Shown here one piece after another: positions 23,086 through 32,406 of a DNA stretch of 49,529 nucleotides. The translations under genes were made by a program, and so were the position numbers. Origin of the DNA: Candidatus Gastranaerophilales bacterium (GTDB taxonomy: Bacteria > Cyanobacteriota > Vampirovibrionia > Gastranaerophilales > Gastranaerophilaceae). The stretch spans positions 1 through 49,529 of the forward strand of contig CALUVN010000009.1 in NCBI GenBank assembly GCA_944324235.1, given 5' to 3'. The notes beneath the pieces are model-generated. The model saw nothing but the letters and a program-made list of their open reading frames with translations. It made no database searches and was not told where the DNA came from. Each line of letters opens with the position of its first letter. Positions within the stretch are counted from its first letter, which is position 1.

Positions 23086-23700
23086 TTATTTATTTTCTTT
23101 AGGTTTTGGTGCTGGCTTAGGTTGAACAGAGTTTGGTGGTACAAGTCCTTCATCTATATTCATTGATTTTGGAGGGATATAACCGTCTTGTGCAAAATTT
23201 TTACTGGCTTTTGAAGGAATAAAGCCATTTTTTACAGTAAATTTTTTCATAGTATAACTTTTCCTTTCTGAATATTTATAGTCTGGTGTTGAAATTACAT
23301 TTTCATATTTATAACTGTCCGTACTTTTATTCATATACGCATTTATAGGGATTGTGACCGATGTCAATAATATACTTAAGCAAAATAAAATAATGAAAGC
23401 ATTATTTAGGAGTCTGGATTGAGCAAAAATTCTATTAGCTTCTGCTGCTAGACTTGAATCAAGAGCCTTGTCGCAACCTTCTCGCGAAACATAAGCAGAA
23501 TATAATTGACAAAAAAGAGTAACCATAAAAAGTATCAGACAACATGCATAAAGCAAATACACTCCTTCATTTATATGTTCTACATTTGTCAAAAGAAATG
23601 TTATTGCACTTGCTGTAACAGTAAAAATCCCTTTTTCGATGAACGAATGGTTTTCTGTATAATATTCTATTAATAATTTTTCATAATTTTCTTTTTTCAT
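23086..23700 (-). CDS. Orphan cargo gene 1: small three-helix membrane protein with Pro-rich repeats
   Basis: 204 residues. Three hydrophobic helices lie near residues 21-39, 46-70 and 97-122. The cytosolic or external C-terminal tail has three related units (NGFIPSKAS, DGYIPPKSM, EGLVPPNSV) and ends KPAPKPKENK. No family is recognised. Small membrane proteins paired with a soluble protein in tRNA-linked segments are a common layout of defence or competition cargo, but nothing here proves that. The -10-like TATTAT lies 6 nt from the ATG. Confidence 0.6.
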   Translation of the reverse strand: MKKENYEKLLIEYYTENHSFIEKGIFTVTASAITFLLTNVEHINEGVYLLYACCLILFMVTLFCQLYSAYVSREGCDKALDSSLAAEANRIFAQSRLLNNAFIILFCLSILLTSVTIPINAYMNKSTDSYKYENVISTPDYKYSERKSYTMKKFTVKNGFIPSKASKNFAQDGYIPPKSMNIDEGLVPPNSVQPKPAPKPKENK

Positions 23701-24357
23701 AAACTTATAATATTATAACTAGCATCTGAAATAATACTAAAAAAATAAATAAAAAATTAATATTTCATTTTATTTGCAACAATTTTGTAACGCATTGCTT
23801 TATTTGATTTTCTTTTCCGCCAAAATAAATGAAGTGGGACACCTTTTACTACAGATCAAGTGTATTGCCAGATTAGATGCATTGGAGTCGGATTCTTGTA
23901 TTGATGATAACAAATTACAATTACAGGATAATTTAGAGTATTATTTTATTTTGCGACAAATTGCAAACTTGGTAAATAAAATAGAAAACTTGATTCCTAA
24001 GGCGCCAGCAATTTTAAACATATTTTCAACGATTGTATTACTTTCATCGCGTTAAATCCTTCCGATAAAATTAGGCGACATATCAAGGATTTCAGCTAAT
24101 TAAAGCGGGTATTTTTTATATAAGTCTTTCCACATCATTTTATTAACTTGCCGTGTACAAATCAAAATATAAGAATGCAGCTTTTAAAATTTGTCTTGGA
24201 TTATTGGCAGTCCACAACATTTGCACTACGCTTTTGTTTTCTTTCAGAAAACAGTGCTCCGTCATGTTGTTACAAGGACGAGTTTCGCTAAAGCATCACT
24301 CTTGCAAAATCCGTTTTGCAACTTTTTTGCGACTCGGTCAATTTTAGACACAAAAAA

Positions 24358-24373
24358 TACCCTGGATGCGATT
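24358..24373 (+). repeat. att-like duplicate of the tRNA-Arg 3' end
   Basis: TACCCTGGATGCGATT here is identical to 24568-24583, the last bases of tRNA-Arg as read on the plus strand. Duplication of a tRNA 3' end is the hallmark left by tyrosine-recombinase integration. Confidence 0.6.
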
Positions 24374-24380
24374 ATCTTGG
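24365..24380 (+). repeat. att-like direct repeat, right copy
   Basis: GATGCGATTATCTTGG, overlapping the tRNA 3'-end duplicate, is the partner of 21997-22012. Confidence 0.5.
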
Positions 24381-24525
24381 ATTTCCTCCACGCTCGAATA
24401 GTTTCGCTTTTGAACCTACGGTTCAACTTCGCTCAATATTCTCGCTATCCGGACTAACTCGTCTTACTCGTGTCGTCCGTACGGAAATCCGCTCGAACGC
24501 TTAATGGCGTTCTCATCACTATCTC

Positions 24526-24567
24526 AAAAAAAATAATACGGGATAACTTCTGTTATCCCGTATTATT
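24526..24567 (-). terminator. Terminator of tRNA-Arg
   Basis: A perfect 16-bp stem (AATAATACGGGATAAC and its complement) with a 4-nt loop, followed on the minus strand by a run of eight T. It starts one base past the tRNA discriminator base. Confidence 0.9.
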
Positions 24568-24641
<74 letters not shown>

Positions 24642-24747
24642 TTACCTTTTTTATATTATCACGTAATTTTTTTCTTGCAAGAGCCTTGTTTAATTATGTT
24701 TATTTTTTCACGCATATCATTACACGAAAACGCCACCAGACTTATGG

Positions 24748-27126
24748 TTAACCCAATTTAAACAAATTTCCGATGCCGTAAACAATTAATGCAACCACCC
24801 ACGCAATTGAACATTGCAATAAAATTACAATAACCGCATATCTTCGCCCCAGTTCGCGCTTTACAGTCGCAATAGCTGCAACGCAAGGTGTATATAATAA
24901 TGAAAATACCAGAAATACAAACGCTGTTAAAGGAGTGAATAAAGCAGGCAGTTTTGATGTATCTCCGCCTAATAATACACTTAGCGTGCTTACGACACTT
25001 TCTTTTGCCATAAATCCTGTAATAAACGCTGTTGAAATCCTCCAATCACTTATACCCAACGGTTCAAACACCGGTACAAGTAAATTCCCCAACCCAGCAA
25101 GCAAACTATCCGCAGAATTTGTAACTAAATTTAATCTGGAATCAAAAGTCTGCAAAAACCATATCACTATAGTTGCCCAGAATATTATTGTAAACGCACG
25201 CGTCACAAAATCCTTTGACTTCATATAAATAAGTCTGTATACATTCATTGCACTTGGCATTCTGTAATTAGGAAGCTCCATTACAAACGGCACCGGCTCA
25301 CCTTTAAACACAAAAAATTTCATAAAATACGCAAAGATTATTCCGACAACTATTCCTATCAAATACAAACTTAAAATTACCGGAACCTGAAATTCTTTAA
25401 AAAATGCGGCTGTAAATAATGCGTATATTGGAAGTTTTGCAGAACAACTCATAAAAGGAGTCAGAAAAATCGTCATCTTTCTGTCTCGTTCTGAAGGTAA
25501 AGTTCTGGTAGCCATAATTGCAGGAACAGAACATCCAAAACCTATCAGCATCGGAACAAAACTTCTTCCGGATAAGCCTATTTTTCTGAGAATTTTATCC
25601 ATAAAAAACGCTACCCGTGCCATATATCCCGTATCTTCCAATATTGAAAGAAAGAAAAATAACACGACAATTATCGGCAAAAAGCTTAACACACTTCCGA
25701 CGCCCGCAAAAATACCGTCGATAATCAGTGAATGAACTATCGGGTTCAAGCCGTAAGCACTCAATGCGCCGTCAGTAATTTCAGTAATCTTGCCTATACC
25801 AAATTCCATTAAGTCAGATAACCACGTTCCCAACGGGCCGAACGTCAGGTAAAATATCAATGCCATAATCCCTAAAAATGCTATAATAGCAGTATATTTT
25901 CCTGTAAGAATTTTATCCGCACCTGCTGATAGTTTATATCCCGAAGATTCCTTCATGCCGGAAACAAATTCAGTACATAGCTTTTCTATAAATGTAAACC
26001 GCATATCAGCAAGTGCTGCCTCTTTATCAAGTCCGGACTCAGTTTCCATCTGGGATATAATTTGCTGACACGCATCTATTTCATTTTCATCAAGATGCAA
26101 TGACTGCGTTATAAGTTCATCGCCTTCTGCAAGCTTTGTTGCGGCAAATCTTACCGGAATACCGGCAGAGTTAGCGTGATCTTCTATCAAATGAATAATA
26201 GAATGAATACATCTGTGCACTGCACCTTCTGCGCTATCGTCAGCTTCACAAAAATCAAGTCTGCCCGGATGTTCATCGTATTTTGCAACATTAATTGCGT
26301 GTTCCACAAGTTCCTCTATCCCCTGATTTTTGGATGCTGAAATAGGAATAACAGGAACGCCAAGTGCCGCTTCAAGCCCGTTTACATCAATACTGCCGCC
26401 GCTTTCATTAACTTCATCCATCATATTCAAAGCGATTACCATAGGCACATCAAGTTCCATAAGCTGCAATGTGAGAAGCATATTTCGTTCAATATTTGTT
26501 GCATCAACAATATTAATAATCCCGTCAGGTTTTTCGTTCAATATAAAATTTCTTGTAACTATTTCTTCACTGCTGTATGGAGAAAGTGAATATATTCCAG
26601 GCAAATCTGTTATAGTAGCTTCATCGTGATTTTTAATAACCCCGTCGGTTCTGTCAACTGTAACTCCGGGGAAATTGCCAACATGCTGATTTGAACCGGT
26701 AAGTTGATTAAAAAGCGTCGTCTTACCGCAATTCTGATTGCCTGCTAAGGCCAGAAGTATTTTGTCCTTTGGCTTAACTTTATTATTTTTACGTGTGGTA
26801 TAGGTGATTGTTTCACCTTTTTGAGAGTGAGCAATATCTTTAAATTCAACATTTTTACGCGGGCAATCGTGTGCATCGTGAATATCTTTTATAACAATTT
26901 TCGCTGCATCATCCTTGCGCAAGGTGAGTTCATACCCGCGAAGTCTTATCTCAAGAGGATCACCGAGAGGTGCTGTTTTAATAAGGGTGACTTCAGTATT
27001 CGGCGTAAGCCCCATATCAAGAATATGATGTCTCAGTGCTTTATCTTCACAATTAATTGCGGCTATAACCGCATCTTTACCGGTTTGTAATTTGTCTAAA
27101 GTAGTTTCTAACGATAAATTTGTCAT
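24748..27126 (-). CDS. feoB: Ferrous iron transporter, FeoA-FeoB fusion
   Basis: 792 residues. Residues 1-80 are a FeoA (SH3-like) domain: LRHHILDMGLTPNTEVTLIK, then PLEIRLRGYELTLRKDDAAKI. From about 120 comes the FeoB G-domain: G1 GNQNCGKTTLFN, the NFPGVTVD switch, G3 DLPGIYSLSPYSSEE, G4 ALNMMDE. This is followed by the helical regulatory region and the membrane part with two gate regions (GFGCSVPAIMATRTL and the CVAAIATVKRELG stretch). It imports Fe2+ across the inner membrane. FeoA and FeoB are separate in most bacteria; fused forms are known. No feoC is visible. Confidence 0.96.
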   Translation of the reverse strand: MTNLSLETTLDKLQTGKDAVIAAINCEDKALRHHILDMGLTPNTEVTLIKTAPLGDPLEIRLRGYELTLRKDDAAKIVIKDIHDAHDCPRKNVEFKDIAHSQKGETITYTTRKNNKVKPKDKILLALAGNQNCGKTTLFNQLTGSNQHVGNFPGVTVDRTDGVIKNHDEATITDLPGIYSLSPYSSEEIVTRNFILNEKPDGIINIVDATNIERNMLLTLQLMELDVPMVIALNMMDEVNESGGSIDVNGLEAALGVPVIPISASKNQGIEELVEHAINVAKYDEHPGRLDFCEADDSAEGAVHRCIHSIIHLIEDHANSAGIPVRFAATKLAEGDELITQSLHLDENEIDACQQIISQMETESGLDKEAALADMRFTFIEKLCTEFVSGMKESSGYKLSAGADKILTGKYTAIIAFLGIMALIFYLTFGPLGTWLSDLMEFGIGKITEITDGALSAYGLNPIVHSLIIDGIFAGVGSVLSFLPIIVVLFFFLSILEDTGYMARVAFFMDKILRKIGLSGRSFVPMLIGFGCSVPAIMATRTLPSERDRKMTIFLTPFMSCSAKLPIYALFTAAFFKEFQVPVILSLYLIGIVVGIIFAYFMKFFVFKGEPVPFVMELPNYRMPSAMNVYRLIYMKSKDFVTRAFTIIFWATIVIWFLQTFDSRLNLVTNSADSLLAGLGNLLVPVFEPLGISDWRISTAFITGFMAKESVVSTLSVLLGGDTSKLPALFTPLTAFVFLVFSLLYTPCVAAIATVKRELGRRYAVIVILLQCSIAWVVALIVYGIGNLFKLG

Positions 27127-27188
27127 ACGGAATCTCCCTTGAAAATTATATTACATAAATTCAAGGATTGACAAGCATTCTAGACAAA

Positions 27189-27908
27189 TTATTCACACTG
27201 TTTTGTGATACCTAAATCATCACACAAAATTATAGTAATACTTTCGCCAGCCTTTGCATGGTAATTCAGCCCCGGTGTGATAAGTCCCGTAATCAAACCT
27301 ACAGTAGTACCGACAGGAATACCTATAGCATAACCCACGCCGAGTTTTGCAGGATTCGGGATAAAAGCAAATCCTGTACCTGCACCCGCACCAACAACAC
27401 CAAGCCCTAAAGTCCACGCGGCAAGTTTGCCGGCAGTATGCCACGGGCCTTCTTTTAGTGAGCCGTCTTTTGTACATGGCTTTGCAGACATCTCAATCGC
27501 AGTGCCGTCAGGGAGAACCAGACATTCAAAATTCAAATACACACGGGTATTTTTATTCGGCATTCGTTTTTGTTCAATTTTAATAACTGTTGCAACTACC
27601 TTTGAACACGCAGGGATTAGAAGTGTACCTTCCTGTGTGTATATACTTTCGGGCACCGTAAAGTTAACCCGTTCGCCGGCTTTCGCACATTCTGACCAGA
27701 ATTTACAATCAAATATAACCTTGAAAGCATTGCCTTTACAAATAATGTTGCGTAAATTTGTAATTACAACCTGATTATTAACAGCACCTTTTTCGCAGAA
27801 CATATGTTCATAAGACATAGGGCATTCGTTTTCCAGCATACAGCAAGGCTCTGCCAGAACCTGAATACCGATTAATAATAAACAAAATAAAGCCAATAAT
27901 TTTTTCAT
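27189..27908 (-). CDS. Secreted protein with C-terminal glycine-rich hydrophobic region
   Basis: 239 residues from the ATG at 27908. A signal peptide (MKKLLALFCLLLIGIQVLAE) is followed by Cys-rich PCCMLENECPMSYEHMFCEKG. The middle has a beta-rich domain (VNFTVPESIYTQEGTLLIPACSK, then VYLNFECLVLPDGTAIEM), reminiscent of the C-terminal beta fold of VirB10/TrbI-like or pilus-assembly proteins. Then comes a Gly/Ala-rich stretch (GLGVVGAGAGTGFAF), and GESITIILCDDLGI at the end. No firm family. A longer frame to 27950 lacks a ribosome site. Confidence 0.65.
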   Translation of the reverse strand: MKKLLALFCLLLIGIQVLAEPCCMLENECPMSYEHMFCEKGAVNNQVVITNLRNIICKGNAFKVIFDCKFWSECAKAGERVNFTVPESIYTQEGTLLIPACSKVVATVIKIEQKRMPNKNTRVYLNFECLVLPDGTAIEMSAKPCTKDGSLKEGPWHTAGKLAAWTLGLGVVGAGAGTGFAFIPNPAKLGVGYAIGIPVGTTVGLITGLITPGLNYHAKAGESITIILCDDLGITKQCE

Positions 27909-27975
27909 ACATATAGTATTAAAAAAATTAAAAAAAAGCGCATTAACCACAACGGCTAAATATTAAAGTGAATAA

Positions 27976-29616
27976 TTATATTTCCTGCGACAAACAGTCT
28001 ATCCCGCCGAAAGACTGTAAAAATTGCTTGGTAGAAACAAAATACATTTTATCAATTCCGGCCTTTTGAAAATATTCCTGTATCTTAGAGTTTAGTTCCG
28101 GATAATCTGATTTGTTTGTTATGTAAAAAGTTTCGCCTTTCGGAGAAGTTCCTCCAATGCCGTTCATATAGTTTATAGGCAGGGAATTATCCGCATCAAA
28201 ACTCGGGATTTTTACAATCTTATAACCTTTTTCCATAAGTTTTTGTTCTGCGTCTTCTCTAATGCCTGCACTTTTTTCGTTTAACGTTTCCAGCCTTGTT
28301 ATCAATTCCTGTTTTGTTTTATCGTCCATATTCTTTATATTGGTTTCTTTTAAAATTTTTATGCCTTCCGCATAATCCGGCACCGCGATTTCACCGTTGT
28401 GCAGAGGTCTGTACAGCATATCAATATGAAAATCATATTGCGGAATAAATGTTATGTTTTCCTGAGCAATCCCGAGGTCTTCGGCTATCTGCTTTTTGGC
28501 AAGTTCAATATTTTCCTCTTCAGATTCATCAATTTGCATAGCTCTTAAAGTGTACCATATTGTTTCATCACCTATTATTGCAGCCGGAGTGCCGTCAGCA
28601 AGACATGTATTCAGTACATTACCGCCCTCAAGATAACTTTTTGAATAAACCTTATCTTTATCCTGTACATTTTTTTCAAACGCCTGTTGATACATTGCAG
28701 CATTACCTTGTGTTGATTTGGAAATGTTTTTTCTGTCCAGAATACTGTATTTACGATTTAATTTATCCGATTCAACAAATTCAGCTGTAGATTCTGTCGG
28801 GATGACCATTTTACCGTCAGCACGCCGAATTCCGTAATCTTCCAGCCACCAGCCGCTATTCATGTGAATTTCTTCAACTTCAAATCCGACTTCTTTACCT
28901 ATAGTCCTGACTTCGTCTATAATTGTTTTCATTTGCTCTGCCCGTTCTGTTTCTGATTCTGTCGGTGCAAATGTGATTTTACTTATTTGTCTGTCCAGAC
29001 CTTCTGACCAGCTGGCAGTCTTTCTGTTTTCACCTGAAGTCATTTTTCTATGCGCAACCGGTGTTTCCGTATATGTACCGTCTTTATTTTTCACACGGTT
29101 GTATTTTTCTATGTAATATTCACCGCCGGCTTCTACATCCATATTTGAATAATCCACATTCACGACAAATGAATTGTTTCCTTTTATTTTTCTGTTATAC
29201 AGGCGCTGCTGTGCCGGAGTCATGGAAGCTGTGTTTACATCCTGCTCTTTATCTATATAAGAAAAATTTTCAGCTTCATCTATAATATCTGCATTTACAG
29301 TGCCAAACAACCTGTTATCCAGTTCTTTTTTTATTGACCCGTCTTTTATTTTCTCCGTTAACTTCTGTAACTCATTATTATCAATAATTCCGTTACCTTT
29401 TGTTTGTTCAATTGTGTTGTCTGCAATATTCAAGAGCTTATTCATCAAATCAAGTTCATTTTGCTGAACAATCCCATCTCCATTATCCACAGCCTGCCAT
29501 ACCGAATTAAACAGCTTGTTATCATACTGCTTTGATAAGTTTTCCCAGCTGTCTTTTATTTTAATATCAATTTTATTTAATTTTGAATTGTCGTTATTGT
29601 GGAGGGAAAAATCCAT
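27976..29616 (-). CDS. Pentein-family enzyme (arginine/agmatine-deiminase-like) with EF-hand-like N-terminus
   Basis: 546 residues, not exported by any signal I see. The C-terminal 300 residues carry the catalytic set of guanidino-modifying penteins: Asp260 in WWLEDYG, EGGN at 330-333, His397 and Asp399 in FHIDMLYRP, and Cys541 in GGIDCLSQEI at the very end, as in agmatine deiminases and protein-arginine deiminases. The N-terminal 100 residues hold two EF-hand-like loops (NGDGIVQQNEL at 45-55, KGNGIIDNNEL at 73-83), each missing the first Asp. That combination points to a calcium-modulated deiminase or amidinotransferase acting on protein or small guanidines. Substrate is unknown. GAGG precedes the ATG. 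Confidence 0.7.
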   Translation of the reverse strand: MDFSLHNNDNSKLNKIDIKIKDSWENLSKQYDNKLFNSVWQAVDNGDGIVQQNELDLMNKLLNIADNTIEQTKGNGIIDNNELQKLTEKIKDGSIKKELDNRLFGTVNADIIDEAENFSYIDKEQDVNTASMTPAQQRLYNRKIKGNNSFVVNVDYSNMDVEAGGEYYIEKYNRVKNKDGTYTETPVAHRKMTSGENRKTASWSEGLDRQISKITFAPTESETERAEQMKTIIDEVRTIGKEVGFEVEEIHMNSGWWLEDYGIRRADGKMVIPTESTAEFVESDKLNRKYSILDRKNISKSTQGNAAMYQQAFEKNVQDKDKVYSKSYLEGGNVLNTCLADGTPAAIIGDETIWYTLRAMQIDESEEENIELAKKQIAEDLGIAQENITFIPQYDFHIDMLYRPLHNGEIAVPDYAEGIKILKETNIKNMDDKTKQELITRLETLNEKSAGIREDAEQKLMEKGYKIVKIPSFDADNSLPINYMNGIGGTSPKGETFYITNKSDYPELNSKIQEYFQKAGIDKMYFVSTKQFLQSFGGIDCLSQEI

Positions 29617-29900
29617 AACTAAAAGCCTCTATGTTTTTATAAAGGATTTTTCAAAAAAATTTTTTCGACAGTTTTTTAATTTGTTACATTAATTTACACT
29701 GGTAAAAAGAAAAAACACCACGACAAACACTTAATGCACAAACTACCCCGTCAGGTAATATCTTCTGGTGGATTTTTGCATTATAAATTGTAAAAAATAC
29801 TTAACAAATTGACAAAAAAACACTGTTTGGTGCTTTATATGTTACAATAAGCATAAAAAAATAGGGGTAATGAATAGAATATAAAATAGGAGTAAAATGC
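29617..29900. other. Divergent promoter region
   Basis: 284 bp between the minus-strand pentein gene and the plus-strand AAA cassette. It is AT-rich; TTACAATAAGCAT and TATAAA-like elements precede the AAA gene, whose TAGGAG ribosome site is at 29887. No further structure is certain. Confidence 0.3.
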
Positions 29901-31169
29901 ATGAGGATTACACCGGTAAATCTCAACACTCACAGCTGCAGCCAGAATATCTGCGTGCAAAAAACAAAAAACAATAATAAGCAAAATGTAACCACAAACT
30001 ATCAGACAAAACAAAATTCAGCGCCATCATTCGGTTCATCAATGATAGAAGACATGTATTACTATTTTATACGGACACTGAATAACCGGAGAGAAGAACA
30101 AAGAAAAGCACAAATCCGCATGATAGACCAAAAAATACAGGATGACACAGCTATTCTTGCCAAACGGCTCGGCATTCCACAAAAAGAGGCTGCCGAAAAA
30201 TATAACGAATACATCATGATAGGGGGACTTAGACCAAGAGGAAGCGGACATGAACTGGGACTTAATAAAATCATGGGATATTCGCAAGAAAAACTTGATC
30301 TTATAAAAGACGGAATTACACCTGTTGTTATGCAGGTAAAAGCACATAAAAAAGGGGAAGAACTTCCACCGGATATTATTGTACCGAATGGAATACTGTT
30401 ATATGGTCCAACAGGTACCGGAAAAAGTTATATGGCAGATGCACTTCTCGAACATTTCAGTAAAAAAGATAAATTGATAGAAACAAAAGTAATCAACGTA
30501 CCATGGCAGTTCGGAGATACTGATGAAAATGTTGATTTAATATGCTATCCGTTTGAAGAAGCTAAAAAGCACCACAAAGAAAACGGCACACACACTATTA
30601 TACTTTTAAACAACATTGATGAAATGTTTTCAACGCCTAACATGGAATTGCTTCAGGGTGAATTTGAATACCAGACAAGAGATGCCGCAAAAAATGGTGT
30701 AACATGGATTTCTACAACAAATAATGTACAGGCATTCCCCCGCTGGATGTTTAATCCACTCCGCTACGGTATAGATATTCACATTGACAGAGTTGCATCC
30801 GATATAGAAAAATCTGCGACACTAAGCTACTTTATTGCAGCACAGGACAGAAAAGATTTAACTAATCATGATTTAATTCTGGACAGACTGAAAAAACAAG
30901 GCATAAATTTCTATCCTCCTGAAATAAAAAAAATTATGGATATTGTTGATAAAAAGTTATCGAAACTGGATCACGGAAACTATGAACGCGGATACTACAG
31001 AGCACCTGTTAAAAATGAAGATATTTTTGAAGCTATAAATACACTTCAAAATAAAGAAAAATATAAGTTTTACACCCCTGAAAACAATACAATAAATATT
31101 GATAAAATAGATAATTCAAAAGATGACATTTATATAGCAAGAAAAAGGGGCTATTATGATAAAGATTAA
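29901..31169 (+). CDS. AAA+ ATPase with lineage-type N-terminal targeting motif
   Basis: 422 residues. Walker A is exact at 169-176 (GPTGTGKS), Walker B at 236-241 (IILLNNIDE), a sensor-1-like Asn sits in WISTTNNVQ, and the Arg in FNPLRYGIDIHIDRV is a possible arginine finger. The first 45 residues are different: low-complexity, Asn/Gln-rich, ending SAPSFGSSM. Similar short 'xF[KGT][GA]' ends occur at the start of the two genes that follow. The partner gene overlaps by 14 nt and is a degenerate copy of the ATPase fold. ATPase remodelling of some envelope or secretion substrate is plausible but unproven. Confidence 0.8.
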   Translation: MRITPVNLNTHSCSQNICVQKTKNNNKQNVTTNYQTKQNSAPSFGSSMIEDMYYYFIRTLNNRREEQRKAQIRMIDQKIQDDTAILAKRLGIPQKEAAEKYNEYIMIGGLRPRGSGHELGLNKIMGYSQEKLDLIKDGITPVVMQVKAHKKGEELPPDIIVPNGILLYGPTGTGKSYMADALLEHFSKKDKLIETKVINVPWQFGDTDENVDLICYPFEEAKKHHKENGTHTIILLNNIDEMFSTPNMELLQGEFEYQTRDAAKNGVTWISTTNNVQAFPRWMFNPLRYGIDIHIDRVASDIEKSATLSYFIAAQDRKDLTNHDLILDRLKKQGINFYPPEIKKIMDIVDKKLSKLDHGNYERGYYRAPVKNEDIFEAINTLQNKEKYKFYTPENNTINIDKIDNSKDDIYIARKRGYYDKD

Positions 31170-32391
31170 TAATTATACGGTTTCTCATCCACAGCATTTT
31201 ACAGCAAAACAGACCTATAAGCCGCAAATAAATCCGAATGGAACTAATGATACACATAAGATTTCTAAAGGGGCAAAAACTGCCGGAACTGTGGCAGGAG
31301 TTGGTATTACAGGTGCACTCTGCATTTTGAACAGAAAAAAACTATCAAAAACATTTGGTGTCTTCGCCGGTTCTATTATGGATGGAGTATCAGGATTGTT
31401 TAACTCCAATGCTGTTAAACAAATTGATGTTAGCATGTACAAAGGGGTCAATTTGAAAGAACGCGCAAAAAAAGAATTTTTAGAAATGTTTATTGATGAA
31501 ATAAACAATCCGAATATAGTAGAAATTCAAACTGCGGAAGGTACTAAAGTCAAAAAAAGATTCACTCCGCCAAACGGATATATGTTATACGGACCAAAGT
31601 CTCAAGCTAAAGAAGAACTATTCAACTGGGCTCTGCAGGAAATGAAAAATGCAGGAGTTGAAATCATTGATGCGGGTAAAGGTAAATCCGTAAAAGATGC
31701 CCATAATGATATTTATAAAGCCTGGTGGGATATGTGGAAAAATACATCAGATGAGGAATTCCTACAACACGGCAAATACAAAGTTTTTGTACTAAGAGAT
31801 TTAGATGAATATCCGGCCTGTACAAACTTTTTAAAAGATTCTCCTGATACACACGATTGCTGCAAAAGACACGGCGTTATGTTATTTTATACCTGCAAAA
31901 AACCTAACACTATTGACCCTGCAGTAATAAGAGACGGAAGAGTTGATTATAAATTATTACCTGAACCTAAAGATGATGAACCTCTGGAAATCTGGAAAGA
32001 TTATCTTAATTCTATAACAAACAGTTATCCTCCTCTTGCATATAGACAAGTCGAATCTGCTAAAGAAATTTTATCTAAACGAGGACCGGAAGTTATGGAA
32101 GAGATGAAAGATTATCTTAAATATTCCATACCATATCAGCATCCCCGATTCGAAGATTCTCTTAATAAATGGCAAAATTATGTTACACAGACAGCTCAAA
32201 ATGTACGTCCTGACTGTATGATTAGTGAATTAGCGCACACTTTACAACTTATCATCGGCGGATGCAGACATGTTGATAAAAATATGAGTAAATTTAAGGC
32301 TATAAGACAAATGACCGAAGAAGCCATGCCGCCTGAACGTTTAGAACACTGGAAACGTCTTGTAGATGCCATTGAACTGGGTAAGATTTAA
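31156..32391 (+). CDS. Pseudo-AAA protein (degenerate Walker A) paired with the AAA+ ATPase
   Basis: 411 residues, aligned in layout to the ATPase upstream: YMLYGPKSQAKEE stands where GPTGTGKS should be, keeping one Lys but losing both key Gly and the Ser/Thr. VFVLRDLDE at the Walker B position keeps Asp-Glu. It can probably fold like an AAA domain but not hydrolyse ATP. Near the N-terminus, AGTVAGVGITGALCILNR (about 43-60) is a possible membrane anchor, after a motif HFTAKQ. The 14-nt overlap with the upstream gene implies obligatory co-translation, so a mixed hexamer is likely. Confidence 0.75.
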   Translation: MIKINNYTVSHPQHFTAKQTYKPQINPNGTNDTHKISKGAKTAGTVAGVGITGALCILNRKKLSKTFGVFAGSIMDGVSGLFNSNAVKQIDVSMYKGVNLKERAKKEFLEMFIDEINNPNIVEIQTAEGTKVKKRFTPPNGYMLYGPKSQAKEELFNWALQEMKNAGVEIIDAGKGKSVKDAHNDIYKAWWDMWKNTSDEEFLQHGKYKVFVLRDLDEYPACTNFLKDSPDTHDCCKRHGVMLFYTCKKPNTIDPAVIRDGRVDYKLLPEPKDDEPLEIWKDYLNSITNSYPPLAYRQVESAKEILSKRGPEVMEEMKDYLKYSIPYQHPRFEDSLNKWQNYVTQTAQNVRPDCMISELAHTLQLIIGGCRHVDKNMSKFKAIRQMTEEAMPPERLEHWKRLVDAIELGKI

Positions 32392-32406
32392 CAAAAAGGA
32401 CTTGAT

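Larger units (their letters stand above)
23701..24567. other. Gene-free right flank of the accessory segment
   Basis: Short unconvincing frames only. It holds two more TTGCAAC...TTTTTTGCGAC/TTTTGTAACGC blocks (23774, 24316), a 16-nt exact duplicate of the tRNA-Arg 3' end (24358-24373), then GC-rich sequence, then the tRNA terminator. It reads as the decayed end of an integrated element. Confidence 0.5.

Noticed and set aside
23774-24055. Plus-strand frame of 93 codons in the gene-free part of the tRNA-linked segment
   Set aside because: Starts with TTG inside a recurring TTGCAAC block, no ribosome site, no family resemblance; more likely chance reading of decayed element sequence.
24191-24504. 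Several overlapping plus-strand frames just ahead of tRNA-Arg
   Set aside because: Mutually overlapping, Phe/Ser/Arg-rich, no start signals; the stretch is a duplicated tRNA end plus GC-rich filler.
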